Assembly: GCF_902825155.1 (NCBI RefSeq)
Contig: NZ_CADEAG010000002.1
Coordinates: forward strand, 124,001 to 188,000
Reading direction: 5' to 3'
Length of the DNA: 64,000 nucleotides
From: Bartonella taylorii 8TBB
Lineage (GTDB): Bacteria > Pseudomonadota > Alphaproteobacteria > Rhizobiales > Rhizobiaceae
Under the pieces are notes generated by a model. It was not told the DNA's origin. It made no database searches and saw only the letters and a list, made by a program, of their open reading frames with translations. How positions within the stretch are numbered: position 1 is the first letter of the stretch; each line of letters opens with the position of its first letter. The position numbers were made by a program, and so were the translations under genes. This document shows positions 52,156 to 61,702 of this stretch, one piece after another.

Positions 52156-54474
52156 TTAGGCTTTGCTTACAAAATTATCGAGTACACGCTTTTCTCCAGC
52201 TTTTTCAAATACAATGGTTAGCTTATGGTTGTCTATTGCTGTGATACGACCATAACCGAATTTTATATGAAAAATTCGATCATTGATTAAAAAATCTGAA
52301 GGAGGGTCAGAGACTGATTGGGCAATAACTTTTCCTTCAATGTTTTTTTGTGCACGTTTCCATCCTGATTTGGAATAATCATTATAAAAGGGATTTTGCT
52401 GTTTAAAGTGCGATTTTCCATAACCACCATAAGATGTTTCCATTCCTATTAATTCTATATGTTCTGCTGGTAATTCACCTAGAAAACGGGATGGAAGTGC
52501 AGGTTGCCAAAATCCATGAATTCTTCGATTGGATACAAACCATATATGCAAATGTTTTTTTGCTCTTGTTAGCCCTACGTAAGCTAGCCGCCGCTCTTCT
52601 TCTAAACCTGCACGCCCTCCTTCATCCAATGAGCGCTGATGGGGAAAAAGTCCTTCTTCCCAGCCAGGAAGAAAAACTGTTTCAAATTCAAGCCCTTTGG
52701 CTGAATGAAGAGTCATGATGTTGACTGCGTCGGTATTTTCATTGTTTTCAGCATCCATTACTAGTGCAACATGTTCTAAAAAGCTATGAAGGCTTTCAAA
52801 TTGCTCCATAGAACGGATCATTTCTTTGAGATTTTCTAGCCGTGTTGGTGCTTCTGGTGAGCGATCTTCTAACCACATAGCTGTGTAGCCTGAGTCATCA
52901 AGGATTGTTTCGGCAAGTTCTCTATGAGGGGTGTATTGCAGCATATTTTGCCAGCGGCGAAAGTTTTCAATAATGCTTCGCAATGAACTGCGTGCTTTTG
53001 GTTTTAGCTCATCCGTTTCAATTATTGCTGTTGCAGCAGAAAAGAGAGGAATAGAGCGTGCACGTGCACTTTCATAAAGGGTGCGTAGGGTTGCGTCTCC
53101 CAAGCCGCGTTTAGGCGTGTTGATAATGCGTTCAAAGGCTAAGTCATCTGCTGGTTGAACAACAACGCGTAAATAAGCCATGGCATCACGTATTTCCATT
53201 CGTTCATAAAAGCGTGGGCCACCAATGACGCGGTAGTTAAGACCAAGCGTGACAAAGCGATCTTCAAATTCACGCATCTGGAATGATGCGCGCACCAATA
53301 TAGCTATATGATTTAATGAATGTCCAGCTTGTTGTACACGTTCAATTTCTTCTCCAATTGCACGCGCTTCCTCTCCTGAATCCCATGCTGCATGAATTTT
53401 TACTTTTTCTTCTTCTGCATTTATTTGATCAGAAAAAAGTGTTTTTCCAAGTCTTCCTTGATTATGAGAAATGAGATGAGAAGCGGTTTTGAGAATGTGT
53501 GATGTTGAGCGATAATTGCGTTCTAAACGAATAATTTTTGCAGGAGAAAAATCTTTTTCAAAACGCAATATATTATCAACTTTAGCACCACGCCACCCGT
53601 AAATAGATTGGTCATCATCACCAACACAACAAAGGTTGACATGTTGTTCTTTAGATTGTTGTGCTAAAAGGCGAAGCCAAAGATATTGTGCTGTATTCGT
53701 ATCTTGATATTCATCCACAAGAATATAGCGAAATTTAGAATGATATTCGCGAAGAATGTCTGGATTATGTTGAAAGATAGAGATAGAATGAAGTAGAAGG
53801 TCGCCAAAATCACAGGCATTAAGGCTTTTTAATCTATCCTGATAGCTACGATAAAGTTTGCGTCCCGTACCGTTACCAAAGGAATGAGCATCACTTTCTG
53901 AAATGCGTTCTGGTGAAAGCCCTTGATTTTTCCAAGAATCAATCATTATAGCGAGATTTCGTGCGGGCCAACGCTTATCGTCTAACCCTTCAGCTTGAAT
54001 AAGTTGTTTTAAAAGTCGAAGGACATCATCGCTATCAAGAATTGTAAAGTTGCTTTTTAAACCAACAAGTTCTGCATGGCGGCGCAGGATTTTTGCGCCG
54101 GTAGAATGAAAAGTTCCAAGCCAAGGCATACCTTCAACAATTTCACCAATAAGCGCACCAATACGCATTTTCATTTCGCGTGCTGCTTTGTTGGTGAAAG
54201 TTACAGCAAGTATTTGCTGAGGAGAGGCAAGTCCAGAGCGTAAAATGTGAGAAATGCGGGTAGTCAAAACGCGTGTTTTTCCAGTACCAGCACCCGCAAG
54301 AACTAAGAGAGACCCTTGTGTATTCATCACAGCTTGTCGCTGTTCGGGATTAAGTTGTTCTAAATAATCAGCAGCACATTGTGCAGTATGAGCAACTAAC
54401 CTAGGGCTATTTTCATGCTTTGGGGGCGGCGATTCATCTTCGAAAAATGGTATGTCATCGAAAAAATTATTCAT
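52156..54474 (-). CDS. uvrD: UvrD/PcrA-family ATP-dependent DNA helicase
   Basis: A superfamily 1A 3'-5' helicase in nucleotide-excision and mismatch repair. The 772-aa protein has Walker A AGAGTGKTR near residue 61, motif Ia TFTNKAAREMK, the Walker B DEYQDTN and motif III GDDDQSIYGWRGA. Motif IV-VI elements include LERNYRST, TLHSAKGLEF, LPGWEEGLFPHQR and EEERRLAYVGLTRAKKHL. The C-terminal ~100 residues include a UvrD-typical RNAP-interacting region (FHIKFGYGRITAIDNHKLTI). Monocistronic. Confidence 0.95.
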   Translation of the reverse strand: MNNFFDDIPFFEDESPPPKHENSPRLVAHTAQCAADYLEQLNPEQRQAVMNTQGSLLVLAGAGTGKTRVLTTRISHILRSGLASPQQILAVTFTNKAAREMKMRIGALIGEIVEGMPWLGTFHSTGAKILRRHAELVGLKSNFTILDSDDVLRLLKQLIQAEGLDDKRWPARNLAIMIDSWKNQGLSPERISESDAHSFGNGTGRKLYRSYQDRLKSLNACDFGDLLLHSISIFQHNPDILREYHSKFRYILVDEYQDTNTAQYLWLRLLAQQSKEQHVNLCCVGDDDQSIYGWRGAKVDNILRFEKDFSPAKIIRLERNYRSTSHILKTASHLISHNQGRLGKTLFSDQINAEEEKVKIHAAWDSGEEARAIGEEIERVQQAGHSLNHIAILVRASFQMREFEDRFVTLGLNYRVIGGPRFYERMEIRDAMAYLRVVVQPADDLAFERIINTPKRGLGDATLRTLYESARARSIPLFSAATAIIETDELKPKARSSLRSIIENFRRWQNMLQYTPHRELAETILDDSGYTAMWLEDRSPEAPTRLENLKEMIRSMEQFESLHSFLEHVALVMDAENNENTDAVNIMTLHSAKGLEFETVFLPGWEEGLFPHQRSLDEGGRAGLEEERRLAYVGLTRAKKHLHIWFVSNRRIHGFWQPALPSRFLGELPAEHIELIGMETSYGGYGKSHFKQQNPFYNDYSKSGWKRAQKNIEGKVIAQSVSDPPSDFLINDRIFHIKFGYGRITAIDNHKLTIVFEKAGEKRVLDNFVSKA

Positions 54475-54595
54475 TATACCTTTTCGTGTAGTATTTTTTT
54501 CATCTGAGTGCTAGACCTAAAAAAATATTTTCTTAAAAAAGCCGCAACATCTTCCGTTGAATAAGAAGACAAAGATTATAAAAATAAAACGAGTA

Positions 54596-54847
54596 TTAAA
54601 GGCGTTGAGTAAGAACGCTTTGGAGTGCGTAAACGCGTAATGAAGCCGAAAGACTCACTTTTTGTGGTCTTTTGCTGTCAATATCGGTGATAATAAAGGC
54701 TAAGGATTTTCCTTTTCTATGTGCTATGGCTTTGAGAACGTCTAGAAATGGTTGCTCTAAAGATACGCTTGTTGTGTGTCCACCAATTCGTACGGATATT
54801 TTTCGTGGTACCACTTTTGACCAATCAATAAGATTATTTTCGTGCAT
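54596..54847 (-). CDS. Ribbon-helix-helix domain protein
   Basis: An 83-aa protein with the RHH_4-type fold found in many alphaproteobacteria: an opening VPRKISVRIGGHTTSVSLEQ, then FLDVLKAIAHRKGKSLAFIIT. The first strand and two helices fit a ribbon-helix-helix DNA-binding unit. The ATG at 54847 follows AAGAG; a longer frame to 54889 overlaps the DUF4169 gene. Third gene of the sspB operon. Targets unknown. Confidence 0.8.
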   Translation of the reverse strand: MHENNLIDWSKVVPRKISVRIGGHTTSVSLEQPFLDVLKAIAHRKGKSLAFIITDIDSKRPQKVSLSASLRVYALQSVLTQRL

Positions 54848-54857
54848 TTTTTTACTC

Positions 54858-55040
54858 TTATTCGTCGTACCATAAACGATTTTGATCAAGAAATTTTTGC
54901 GCTTTTAAAGCTTCTTTTTTCTCGAAAAGTTTTTCAGCTTTTGTTCGTCCAAAACGATTGCGATTTTCTTCTGCATGAACAGCTTTTTCTGCACGTTTTT
55001 TTTGTTTTCGAAATTGGCGAAGGTTAATCGGTTCAGTCAT
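54858..55040 (-). CDS. DUF4169-family small protein
   Basis: A 60-aa basic protein with the family opening (INLRQFRKQKKRAEKAVHAE) and the NRNRFGRTKAEK block. Highly charged, probably helical and cytoplasmic. No function known. It lies 7 bp after sspB and 10 bp before the RHH gene, so the three form an operon, an order common in Rhizobiales. Confidence 0.82.
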   Translation of the reverse strand: MTEPINLRQFRKQKKRAEKAVHAEENRNRFGRTKAEKLFEKKEALKAQKFLDQNRLWYDE

Positions 55041-55047
55041 GAGATAT

Positions 55048-55593
55048 TTATTTTTTTCTAAAAGAATCTAATGAGACAACATCAGCACTTTGTTTTGCAT
55101 CATTGTTTGAAGTTTCCTGACTTGTACTGGAATCTTGTTCTTTTATAAGCGTATTTTCTTTTTTTTGTTTGTCCGATAGAATGATAGGTGTGGATGATGT
55201 ATTTTCTGAGTTTTTACTCTCTCTAAGGTTAAGATTTGAAGGAAGATCAAATGCTGCTTCAAATGATGCTACAGGGTCATAAAATACTTGGATAGAAGTA
55301 AAAGGAATCACGAGTTTTTCACTAATTTCTCTAAAGGATAGTGTTACTTCGAAGGCATTTTCCGAAACACTTAAGTCTCTAAACTGATGTTGTAATACGA
55401 TTGTCATTTGCTCTGGGTAACGACTTTTAAGCCGAGGAGAGATTTTTACGCCTGGGGCATTTGTCAAAAAAGTAATAAAAAAATGGTGATTTCCTGGAAG
55501 CCCTGCTTTAGCAACTTCCGATAAAACTTTACGGATAACTCCACGAAGCGCATCCTGAACGAGAATATCGTAACGGATTTGATCTTGAATCAT
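55048..55593 (-). CDS. sspB: ClpXP adaptor SspB (alphaproteobacterial type)
   Basis: Delivers ssrA-tagged proteins to the ClpXP protease. The 181-aa protein has the SspB substrate-binding fold: IRYDILVQDALRGVIRKVL, then GNHHFFITFLTNAPGVKISP, and SFREISEKLVIPFTSIQVFYDP. A long acidic/serine-rich linker leads to a short C-terminal tail (VVSLDSFRKK) that fits the XB peptide that docks on ClpX. AAGGAA precedes the ATG. The ssrA gene lies about 170 bp upstream on the same strand. Confidence 0.92.
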   Translation of the reverse strand: MIQDQIRYDILVQDALRGVIRKVLSEVAKAGLPGNHHFFITFLTNAPGVKISPRLKSRYPEQMTIVLQHQFRDLSVSENAFEVTLSFREISEKLVIPFTSIQVFYDPVASFEAAFDLPSNLNLRESKNSENTSSTPIILSDKQKKENTLIKEQDSSTSQETSNNDAKQSADVVSLDSFRKK

Positions 55594-55764
55594 CGAATAT
55601 TCCTTTTATTTCACGCAGAAGATGAGCGTGCATAATATTGTGCAATAGAATGTATTTTAAAGCTAGCAATATTTTGTCTACGATGCATCTAAATTAACCG
55701 AAAATAATATGAAATTTTATGAAAAATAATATCTGATAGATCAATCAATAATATTAATAAAAGT

Positions 55765-56122
55765 GAAGGCTTCTGTTGCCAGGTGCCTTCGAACCCCGCT
55801 TAAACCTGCGACGGTTTAAGGCTTAATTTGAAGCATTCACACCACCTTAAGCGGCGAGACGTGCTTCCGCATAGTTGTCATTTGCAACTACTCATTTAGT
55901 CCGATAACGGTGGTACCATGCCGAGTAAAAGAGCGATCTTTACGCCTTTGTCGATCCTATTTCGCCCCCATCAAAATATAACCAATAGAGAGTATACTTT
56001 GGTGGAGGCGCCGGGTACCGCCCCCGGGTCCAATAGGTTTATTTCACCGTCCATTTATTACCATAGCTGGCAAGCCAGCTCTTTAAATATAGATGAAGAA
56101 CAGCCTTTCGGAAAGGGGGGGT
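55765..56122 (-). ncRNA. ssrA: tmRNA, circularly permuted two-piece form
   Basis: Rescues stalled ribosomes by adding a degradation tag. Read on the minus strand, the acceptor piece comes first and ends in GCCTCCACCA (3' end at 56000). A ~30-nt spacer follows, then the coding piece starts at 55969 with GGGGGCGAAATAGGATCGAC. GGGGGCG pairs with CGCCTCC to rebuild the tRNA-like stem. The tag frame (55885-55847) reads ANDNYAEARLAA then stop. This permuted order is the known alphaproteobacterial arrangement. A GAAGGC/GCCTTC stem marks the 3' end. Outer ends are estimated. Confidence 0.95.
55847..55885 (-). other. tmRNA tag reading frame (ANDNYAEARLAA)
   Basis: Thirteen codons on the minus strand translate to ANDNYAEARLAA followed by TAA. 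The final LAA is the ClpXP recognition end, and the AND start is the SspB-contact end. This is the resume codon region inside the coding piece of ssrA. Confidence 0.95.
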
Positions 56123-56217
56123 TGTTAATATTTTAAATCCTCTAATTATTTATAAGCTATATTTAGATGTGGCTGCCAAAATACAGCCGCTAATTCTTGG
56201 AGAGGAGATGTCGCAGA

Positions 56218-56523
56218 ATGACAAATGATCTAGCAGATATTAAATTATATGATCCAAATCCTGATGAAGCTGCCATAGAACGGCTAAGACAGCGTTTGGC
56301 TTTGGTGATGCAAAAGCAGGATGCATCATTGGTTGCTACATCAGATCCAAAAGAGCTAGAACGCGTTGAAAAATGGGTTCAAGATGTATTAGTTGCCGAT
56401 GCGCAGAGCGCTAAAACAGTTGTTTCAAAAGTTGCAGATATGATGTCTGGAGAGCGTAGGAAAAGTCGTATGACTTTTTATTATTTGGTCGCTAAACAAT
56501 TAAACGCACTTCATAAAATTTAA
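56218..56523 (+). CDS. DUF2853-family protein
   Basis: A 101-aa cytoplasmic protein. The opening DLADIKLYDPNPDEAAIERL and the ending SGERRKSRMTFYYLVAKQLN fit the DUF2853 family. The ATG at 56218 follows GAGGAG; upstream in-frame codons have no support. No function is established. It is convergent with the first permease gene, sharing a symmetrical terminator. A decayed relative sits at 58105. Confidence 0.85.
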   Translation: MTNDLADIKLYDPNPDEAAIERLRQRLALVMQKQDASLVATSDPKELERVEKWVQDVLVADAQSAKTVVSKVADMMSGERRKSRMTFYYLVAKQLNALHKI

Positions 56524-56560
56524 ACAGTATCAAAATTAAATTTTTATACAATTATTACAA

Positions 56561-56586
56561 AAAAAGCCCAAGTACTTGGGCTTTTT
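56561..56586. terminator. Bidirectional terminator between DUF2853 and the first permease
   Basis: AAAAAGCCCAAGT/ACTTGGGCTTTTT is a perfect 13-bp palindromic hairpin with A- and T-tracts on both sides. It can terminate transcripts from both convergent genes. Confidence 0.85.
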
Positions 56587-56604
56587 CGTTTCATGTGGGA
56601 AGTT

Positions 56605-57912
56605 TTAATGGGGCTCATCCTCTTGAAGATATCCCCCCTTACTCATATCCGGTATAAAAAGAGTGGCTATGAATGCAATGATCATCACGCCGGTTACGTA
56701 AAAATAAAAGAGTGATTCATGTCCTATATTTTTTAATCCAAGTGCTACGTATTCAGCAGAACCACCAAATAATGCATTACCAATAGCATGAGAGAGACCA
56801 ACTCCTAGTGCTCGCACTGAAGAGGGAAACATTGCTGATTTTACGACACCAGAGATAGATGTATACATGCTCATAATACAGAGTATTCCAATAATGGTTG
56901 ATAGCGCAATCCATGTATTATCCGTGTGGCCGATTATGAGAAGTCCAGGAATCGTAAAGAGAGTAGAGAGTGCACTCCAAATGATAAGTAAATTTTTTGT
57001 CCCAATTTTATCAGCTAGAATACCAAATACGGGTTGAAGTAATATGAAAATAAAGAGTGCAGCAGTCATTATGGTTGTCGCGGTATGTTTATCAAAACCG
57101 GTAGTTGTGATCAGATATTTCTGCATATATGTCGTACAGGTGTAAAATGTGAGAGATCCTCCAGAGGCGAAGAGAGCAATAACAAAAAAAGCTTTTGTGT
57201 GTTTGCTTAGAAGCTCTTTAAGACTCCCAGTTTGTTTTTGAGAGCGGCTTTCTTTAGTGGTTGTTTCATGAAGCGAACGACGTAGATAAAGTATAACTAC
57301 TGCTGCTAATCCACCAATCGCAAAAGGAATACGCCAGCCCCATGTTCTTAATTGGTCTTCCGTTAGATAAAGTGCCAAAATAAATATAATAAAACTGCCT
57401 AAAAGTTGACCAGTAATAAGTGTGGTAGATTGGAAAGAAGCAAAGAGACCGCGATGATTTTTAAGGGAAACTTCGCTTATATAAGTTGCAGCTGTACCAT
57501 ATTCACCACCTGCTGAAAGTCCCTGCATCATTCGAAGTAAAAGCAGAAGAATTGCTGCTGTTATTCCAATAGTTTCATAGGTGGGAAGTATAGAGATGAG
57601 AAAAGAGCCACCACACATCATAAAAATAGATATGAGCATTGAGCGTTTGCGTCCATAACGATCAGCAATAAAGCCAAAAAGCCAACTTCCAATTGGGCGC
57701 ATAAGAAAACCAATAAAGAAGATTCCTGCAGTTTTTAAAAATTGGGTAACAACATCTCCATCTGAAGGGAAAAATTGTGGTGCAAAGTAAATCGATGCAA
57801 ATGAGTAAATGTAAAAATCATACCACTCTACCAGATTACCTAATGCGCTGGATATGATAGCAAAAACACGTTTTCTTGTATCATGTTGTATTAAAGTTGT
57901 TTCATTTTTCAT
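56605..57912 (-). CDS. kgtP: KgtP-like MFS permease, copy 1
   Basis: A 12-helix proton symporter of the metabolite:H+ symporter (MHS) family, resembling E. coli alpha-ketoglutarate permease throughout its 435 aa. The signature [14 protein letters not shown] is near residue 26. The loop motif [13 protein letters not shown] and the QGLSAGGEYGTAATYISEV segment are intact. The ATG has GGGGAG 6 bases upstream, and the leader is repeated upstream of the next copies. First of four tandem copies. The substrate is inferred from the family: 2-oxoglutarate or a related dicarboxylate. Confidence 0.9.
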   Translation of the reverse strand: MKNETTLIQHDTRKRVFAIISSALGNLVEWYDFYIYSFASIYFAPQFFPSDGDVVTQFLKTAGIFFIGFLMRPIGSWLFGFIADRYGRKRSMLISIFMMCGGSFLISILPTYETIGITAAILLLLLRMMQGLSAGGEYGTAATYISEVSLKNHRGLFASFQSTTLITGQLLGSFIIFILALYLTEDQLRTWGWRIPFAIGGLAAVVILYLRRSLHETTTKESRSQKQTGSLKELLSKHTKAFFVIALFASGGSLTFYTCTTYMQKYLITTTGFDKHTATTIMTAALFIFILLQPVFGILADKIGTKNLLIIWSALSTLFTIPGLLIIGHTDNTWIALSTIIGILCIMSMYTSISGVVKSAMFPSSVRALGVGLSHAIGNALFGGSAEYVALGLKNIGHESLFYFYVTGVMIIAFIATLFIPDMSKGGYLQEDEPH

Positions 57913-58104
57913 GAAGCGCTCCCCTTTTAGATCTATAGTTTATTTTTTTCTATTTAAAGTTGTTTACGATTTGTATTATCAAAATTCAATTGTATAATGA
58001 TAATTTCTTGTGAAAGTTCTGTGAGACGGTTTAATTGGGCTAACTGTTTATGCCTTTTGAAACCTATATTTTTGTAGGTGGATAAAAGTTATCAAATCGG
58101 ATTT

Positions 58105-58220
58105 CAAGAGAGACAATACCTTGAAAGATAGGTTCAAGATGTCTTTGGTACGGATGAATGGAATGCAAAAATAGCAGCTTCAAAAGTTGCAGAGGTGATG
58201 TCTGGTGATTATGGAAAAAG
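58105..58220 (+). pseudogene. Decayed second copy of the DUF2853 gene
   Basis: In one frame the region reads QERQYLER-stop-VQDVFGTDEWNAKIAASKVAEVMSG, which aligns without gaps to KELERVEKWVQDVLVADAQS, then AKTVVSKVADMMSG of the intact gene at 56218. The W codon has become TAG. The start and the C-terminal end are missing. It occupies the same place relative to copy 2 as the intact gene does to copy 1, so a DUF2853-permease unit was duplicated. Confidence 0.75.
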
Positions 58221-58241
58221 CCCAATTTCTCAGGCTTTTTT
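58215..58241. terminator. Terminator downstream of permease copy 2
   Basis: AAAAAGCC and GGCTTTTT form an 8-bp stem around an 11-nt loop just before the stop of copy 2 (minus strand). It corresponds in position to the palindromic terminator at 56561. Confidence 0.6.
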
Positions 58242-58257
58242 ATTTCATATAGAAATT

Positions 58258-59565
58258 TTAATGGATTTCATCATCTTTAAGATATCCTCCTTTGTCTATA
58301 TCTGGCATCAAGAGAATTGAGATGAGTGCAATGATCATCATACCAACTATATAAAAGAAGAAGACAGTTTCATATCCCATACTTTTTAATCCAAATGCTA
58401 CAGTTTCAGCAGAACCGCCAAATAGTGCATTCCCAATGGCAAAAGCAAGTCCAACGCCGATTGCTCGGATTGAAACAGGGAATAGTTCTGCTTTTATGAT
58501 ACCTGCGATAGATGTATAAAAACTCATAATACAGAGCATTCCAACAATAATTAAGAGTGCAACCCATGTATTATTAGTGCTACCAATTACGTTCAGTGCA
58601 GGAATTGTACAGATAATGGATAAGGTACTCCACATGATGAGAGAAGCTCTTGCTCCAATTTTATCGGCTAGAGAACCAAATAGGGGCTGTAGTAACACGA
58701 AAATAAGGAGTGCAGCAGTCATTATTGTTGTGCTAGTGTGTTTATCAAATCCGGTGGTGGTGATCAGATATTTTTGCATATAAGTGGTATAGGTATAAAA
58801 TGTGAGCGACCCTCCCACTGTAAAGCCAATAACCAAAAAGAAAGCTTTTTTGTGGTTGTGTAAAAGTTCTATAATACTACCAGCGTGTTTTTTAGAACGA
58901 CTTTCTTCTGTGGTTGTTTCATGGAGTGAACGACGTAGGTAAATTGCAACTATTGCTCCAAAGCCACCAATTAAAAAAGGAATACGCCAGCCCCATGCTT
59001 TTAACTGATCTTCGTTAAGATAAAGTGCTAAAATGAATATAGTGAGGCTGGCGAGAAGTTGACCTGTGATCGTTGTAGCATACTGGAAGGAAGCAAAGAG
59101 ACCGCGACGATTTTTAAGAGCCACTTCACTCATATAAGTTGCTGTTGTACCATATTCACCGCCAACTGAAAGTCCTTGAAACATACGAATTAAAAGTAGA
59201 AGGAATGCTGCTGTCGCTCCAATAGTTTCGTAGGTAGGAAGTATGGCAATGAGAAATGAGCCCCCACACATCATAAAAACAGAAATAAGCATTGAGCGTT
59301 TACGTCCATAACGGTCAGCAATGAAGCCAAAGAACCATGCTCCAATCGGGCGCATAAGAAAGCCAACAAAAAAGATTCCTGCGATTTTTAACAACTGCGT
59401 AACGGGATCTTTATCTGTAGGAAAGAATTGCGAAGCAAAATAAATCGACGTAAATGAGTAAGCGTAAAAATCATACCATTCTACGAGATTTCCTGATGCA
59501 CTGGCTATGATAGCAAAAATACGTTTCCTTGTATCATGTGGTGCTAAAGTTGTTTCGTTTTTCAC
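58258..59565 (-). CDS. kgtP: KgtP-like MFS permease, copy 2
   Basis: Second tandem paralogue, 435 aa, co-linear with copy 1. Motifs [27 protein letters not shown] and [19 protein letters not shown] are all intact. It starts with GTG at 59565, after AAGGGGGG, whereas copies 1 and 3 use ATG. Differences from copy 1 cluster in membrane helices, as expected for sequence drift after duplication. The substrate is inferred: 2-oxoglutarate or a similar dicarboxylate. Confidence 0.9.
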   Translation of the reverse strand: MKNETTLAPHDTRKRIFAIIASASGNLVEWYDFYAYSFTSIYFASQFFPTDKDPVTQLLKIAGIFFVGFLMRPIGAWFFGFIADRYGRKRSMLISVFMMCGGSFLIAILPTYETIGATAAFLLLLIRMFQGLSVGGEYGTTATYMSEVALKNRRGLFASFQYATTITGQLLASLTIFILALYLNEDQLKAWGWRIPFLIGGFGAIVAIYLRRSLHETTTEESRSKKHAGSIIELLHNHKKAFFLVIGFTVGGSLTFYTYTTYMQKYLITTTGFDKHTSTTIMTAALLIFVLLQPLFGSLADKIGARASLIMWSTLSIICTIPALNVIGSTNNTWVALLIIVGMLCIMSFYTSIAGIIKAELFPVSIRAIGVGLAFAIGNALFGGSAETVAFGLKSMGYETVFFFYIVGMMIIALISILLMPDIDKGGYLKDDEIH

Positions 59566-60394
59566 AAAATACCCCCCTTTTTAGATCTATAGTTTATTTT
59601 TTCTATTTAAAGTTGTTTACGATTTGTATCATCAAAATTCAATTGTATAATGATAATTTTTTGTAAAAGTTCTTTGATACGGCTTAATTGGGTTAACTGT
59701 TCATGCTTTTTGGATTCTTTATTGGTAGTAGGATGAAAAAATATAATCTTCATAAGAAGCTTTATTTTGCTTAATTGGACTGTATTTTTGTGATTTTCCC
59801 TTAGAGGAGGAAAAGTTTGTGTGATTAAAAAAACTGTTATTTTTGTTGCTTCATTATGAATTTAGCTAAACATCAATGCATATAATGGCGTTATTGGGGG
59901 GATTATGCAATACTTGGCATTTAACGACAAATTTGCCCTATTTTAAGATATTGATTTATAATGGATAGGGATTTTTGTTTTTCTTGAGTGTGATTTACTG
60001 TGCACATACATGGTGTGATAATTCACAATCTGCGCATTCACCCCTGAAAGTACTGTTGCTCCTCATTTTCTTTCACGCTTGTATTGTTGAAAAACGGAGA
60101 ATTTCAAAATGAGGTAGGTGCGGTTTTTGTCATGGAAAGAAATAATTTTCGATAAAGGTTGCTTATTACTGGATAATAATTTCTTTCTTAATTTTAAGTG
60201 TACTGAATTTTGTAGAAGAATAATGTACTCACAATATGGTGAGAGAGTGTACTTTTTGCAGTTTATGTCAAAGAAAAGTATGTGATTTCGTTTATGGTAC
60301 TAGATATGGAGATATAACAGATTGTAAATACTGAATTCACATGGTTATCACAATCAAAAGCCCTATTAGGGCTTTTGATTTAGCATAGAAGGTT
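59566..60394. repeat. Repeated spacer between permease copies 2 and 3
   Basis: About 830 bp without a gene. Its segments AATACTTGGCATTTAACGAC, CACAATCTGCGCATTC and TTTCAAAATGAGGTAGGTGC recur in diverged form in the spacer between copies 3 and 4. The leader of copy 2 occupies its left part. It ends in the palindromic terminator at 60352. Confidence 0.7.
60352..60380. terminator. Palindromic terminator downstream of permease copy 3
   Basis: AATCAAAAGCCCT and AGGGCTTTTGATT form a 13-bp stem around a tiny loop, 15 bp beyond the stop codon of copy 3. T-rich flanks on both strands make it a likely terminator. Confidence 0.7.
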
Positions 60395-61702
60395 TTAATG
60401 GATTCCATCACCTTGAAGATAGCCCTTTTTTCGGGCATCGGGCATCAGGAGAACTGCAATAAATGCAATTATCATCATGCCGGTTATATAAAAATAGAAG
60501 AGTGATTCATATTCCATATTTTTTAATCCAAGTGCTACGTATTCGGCTGATCCGCCAAATAATGCATTAGCAATGGCATAGGAGAGTCCAACTCCCATTG
60601 CACGTACTGAAGCAGGAAACATTTCCGCTTTTACGATACCAGCGATGGATGTATAAAAACTCATAATACAGAGCATTCCGATAATGATTAAAAGTGCAAT
60701 CGCTGTATCGTTAGCGTTAGCAATCATTCTGAGCCCAGGAATCGTAAAGATAATAGATAAAGCACTCCACATGAGGAGTGAAGTTTTTGTGCCAATTTTA
60801 TCAGCTAGAAAGCCAAATACAGGTTGAAGTAACATAAAAACGAAAAGAGCAGCGGTCATTATGGTTGTGGCTGTATGTTTATCAAATCCGGTAGTCGTGA
60901 TCAGATACTTTTGCATATAAGTGGTATAGGTATAAAATGTGAGTGATCCTCCAGCTGTAAAGCCAACAACCAGAAAGAAAGCTTTTCTGTGATTGCGTAG
61001 AAGCTCTATAAGACTACCAGCCTGCTTTTTAGAACGACTTTCTTCTGTGGTTGTTTCATGAAGCGAACTGCGGACATAAATTGCAACAATTGCTCCTAAT
61101 CCACCGATTACAAAAGGAATACGCCATCCCCATGCTTTTAACTGATCTTCTGTGAGATAAAACGCCAGAATAAATATAACAAAGCTGGCTAAAAGTTGCC
61201 CACCAATCAGCGTAGTGTATTGAAAAGAGCTAAAGAATCCACGGCGATTTTTGAGGGCAACTTCACTCATATAAGTTGCTGTAGTGCCATATTCACCGCC
61301 GACAGAAAGTCCCTGAAGCATTCGAAGTAAAAGTAAAAGAACTGCTGCTGTTGCTCCAATAGTTTCATAGGTAGGAAGTACGGCGATGAGGAATGAGCCG
61401 CCGCACATCATAAAAACAGAAATAAGCATTGAGCGTTTGCGTCCATAACGATCAGCAATGTATCCGAAAATCCATGCTCCAATAGGACGCATAAGAAAGC
61501 CAATAAAAAAGATTCCTGCTGTTTTTAACAGTGGCGTAACAACGTCATCATTAGAAGGAAAAAATTGTGATGCAAAATAAATGGACGTAAATGAGTAAAC
61601 ATAAAAATCATACCATTCTACGAGATTTCCTGATGCACTGGCTATGATAGCAAAGATACGTTTCCTTGTATCATGTGGCGCTAAAGTTGTTTTACTTTTC
61701 AT
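60395..61702 (-). CDS. kgtP: KgtP-like MFS permease, copy 3
   Basis: Third tandem paralogue, 435 aa, with the signature [14 protein letters not shown] and the [13 protein letters not shown] and [19 protein letters not shown] motifs intact. It uses ATG at 61702 with AAGGGGAA upstream. One change is RSSLHETT where the others have RRSLHETT in the central loop. Co-linear with copies 1 and 2; full length and apparently functional. The substrate is inferred: 2-oxoglutarate or a similar dicarboxylate. Confidence 0.9.
   Translation of the reverse strand: MKSKTTLAPHDTRKRIFAIIASASGNLVEWYDFYVYSFTSIYFASQFFPSNDDVVTPLLKTAGIFFIGFLMRPIGAWIFGYIADRYGRKRSMLISVFMMCGGSFLIAVLPTYETIGATAAVLLLLLRMLQGLSVGGEYGTTATYMSEVALKNRRGFFSSFQYTTLIGGQLLASFVIFILAFYLTEDQLKAWGWRIPFVIGGLGAIVAIYVRSSLHETTTEESRSKKQAGSLIELLRNHRKAFFLVVGFTAGGSLTFYTYTTYMQKYLITTTGFDKHTATTIMTAALFVFMLLQPVFGFLADKIGTKTSLLMWSALSIIFTIPGLRMIANANDTAIALLIIIGMLCIMSFYTSIAGIVKAEMFPASVRAMGVGLSYAIANALFGGSAEYVALGLKNMEYESLFYFYITGMMIIAFIAVLLMPDARKKGYLQGDGIH

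Larger units (their letters stand above)
57913..58257. repeat. Repeated leader and spacer between copies 1 and 2
   Basis: About the first 150 bp (TTTTAGATCTATAGTTTATT, then TGTTTACGATTTGTAT) recurs nearly unchanged upstream of copy 2 at 59580 and in part upstream of copy 3. The remainder holds the decayed DUF2853 remnant and a terminator-like hairpin (58215-58241). Confidence 0.7.
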
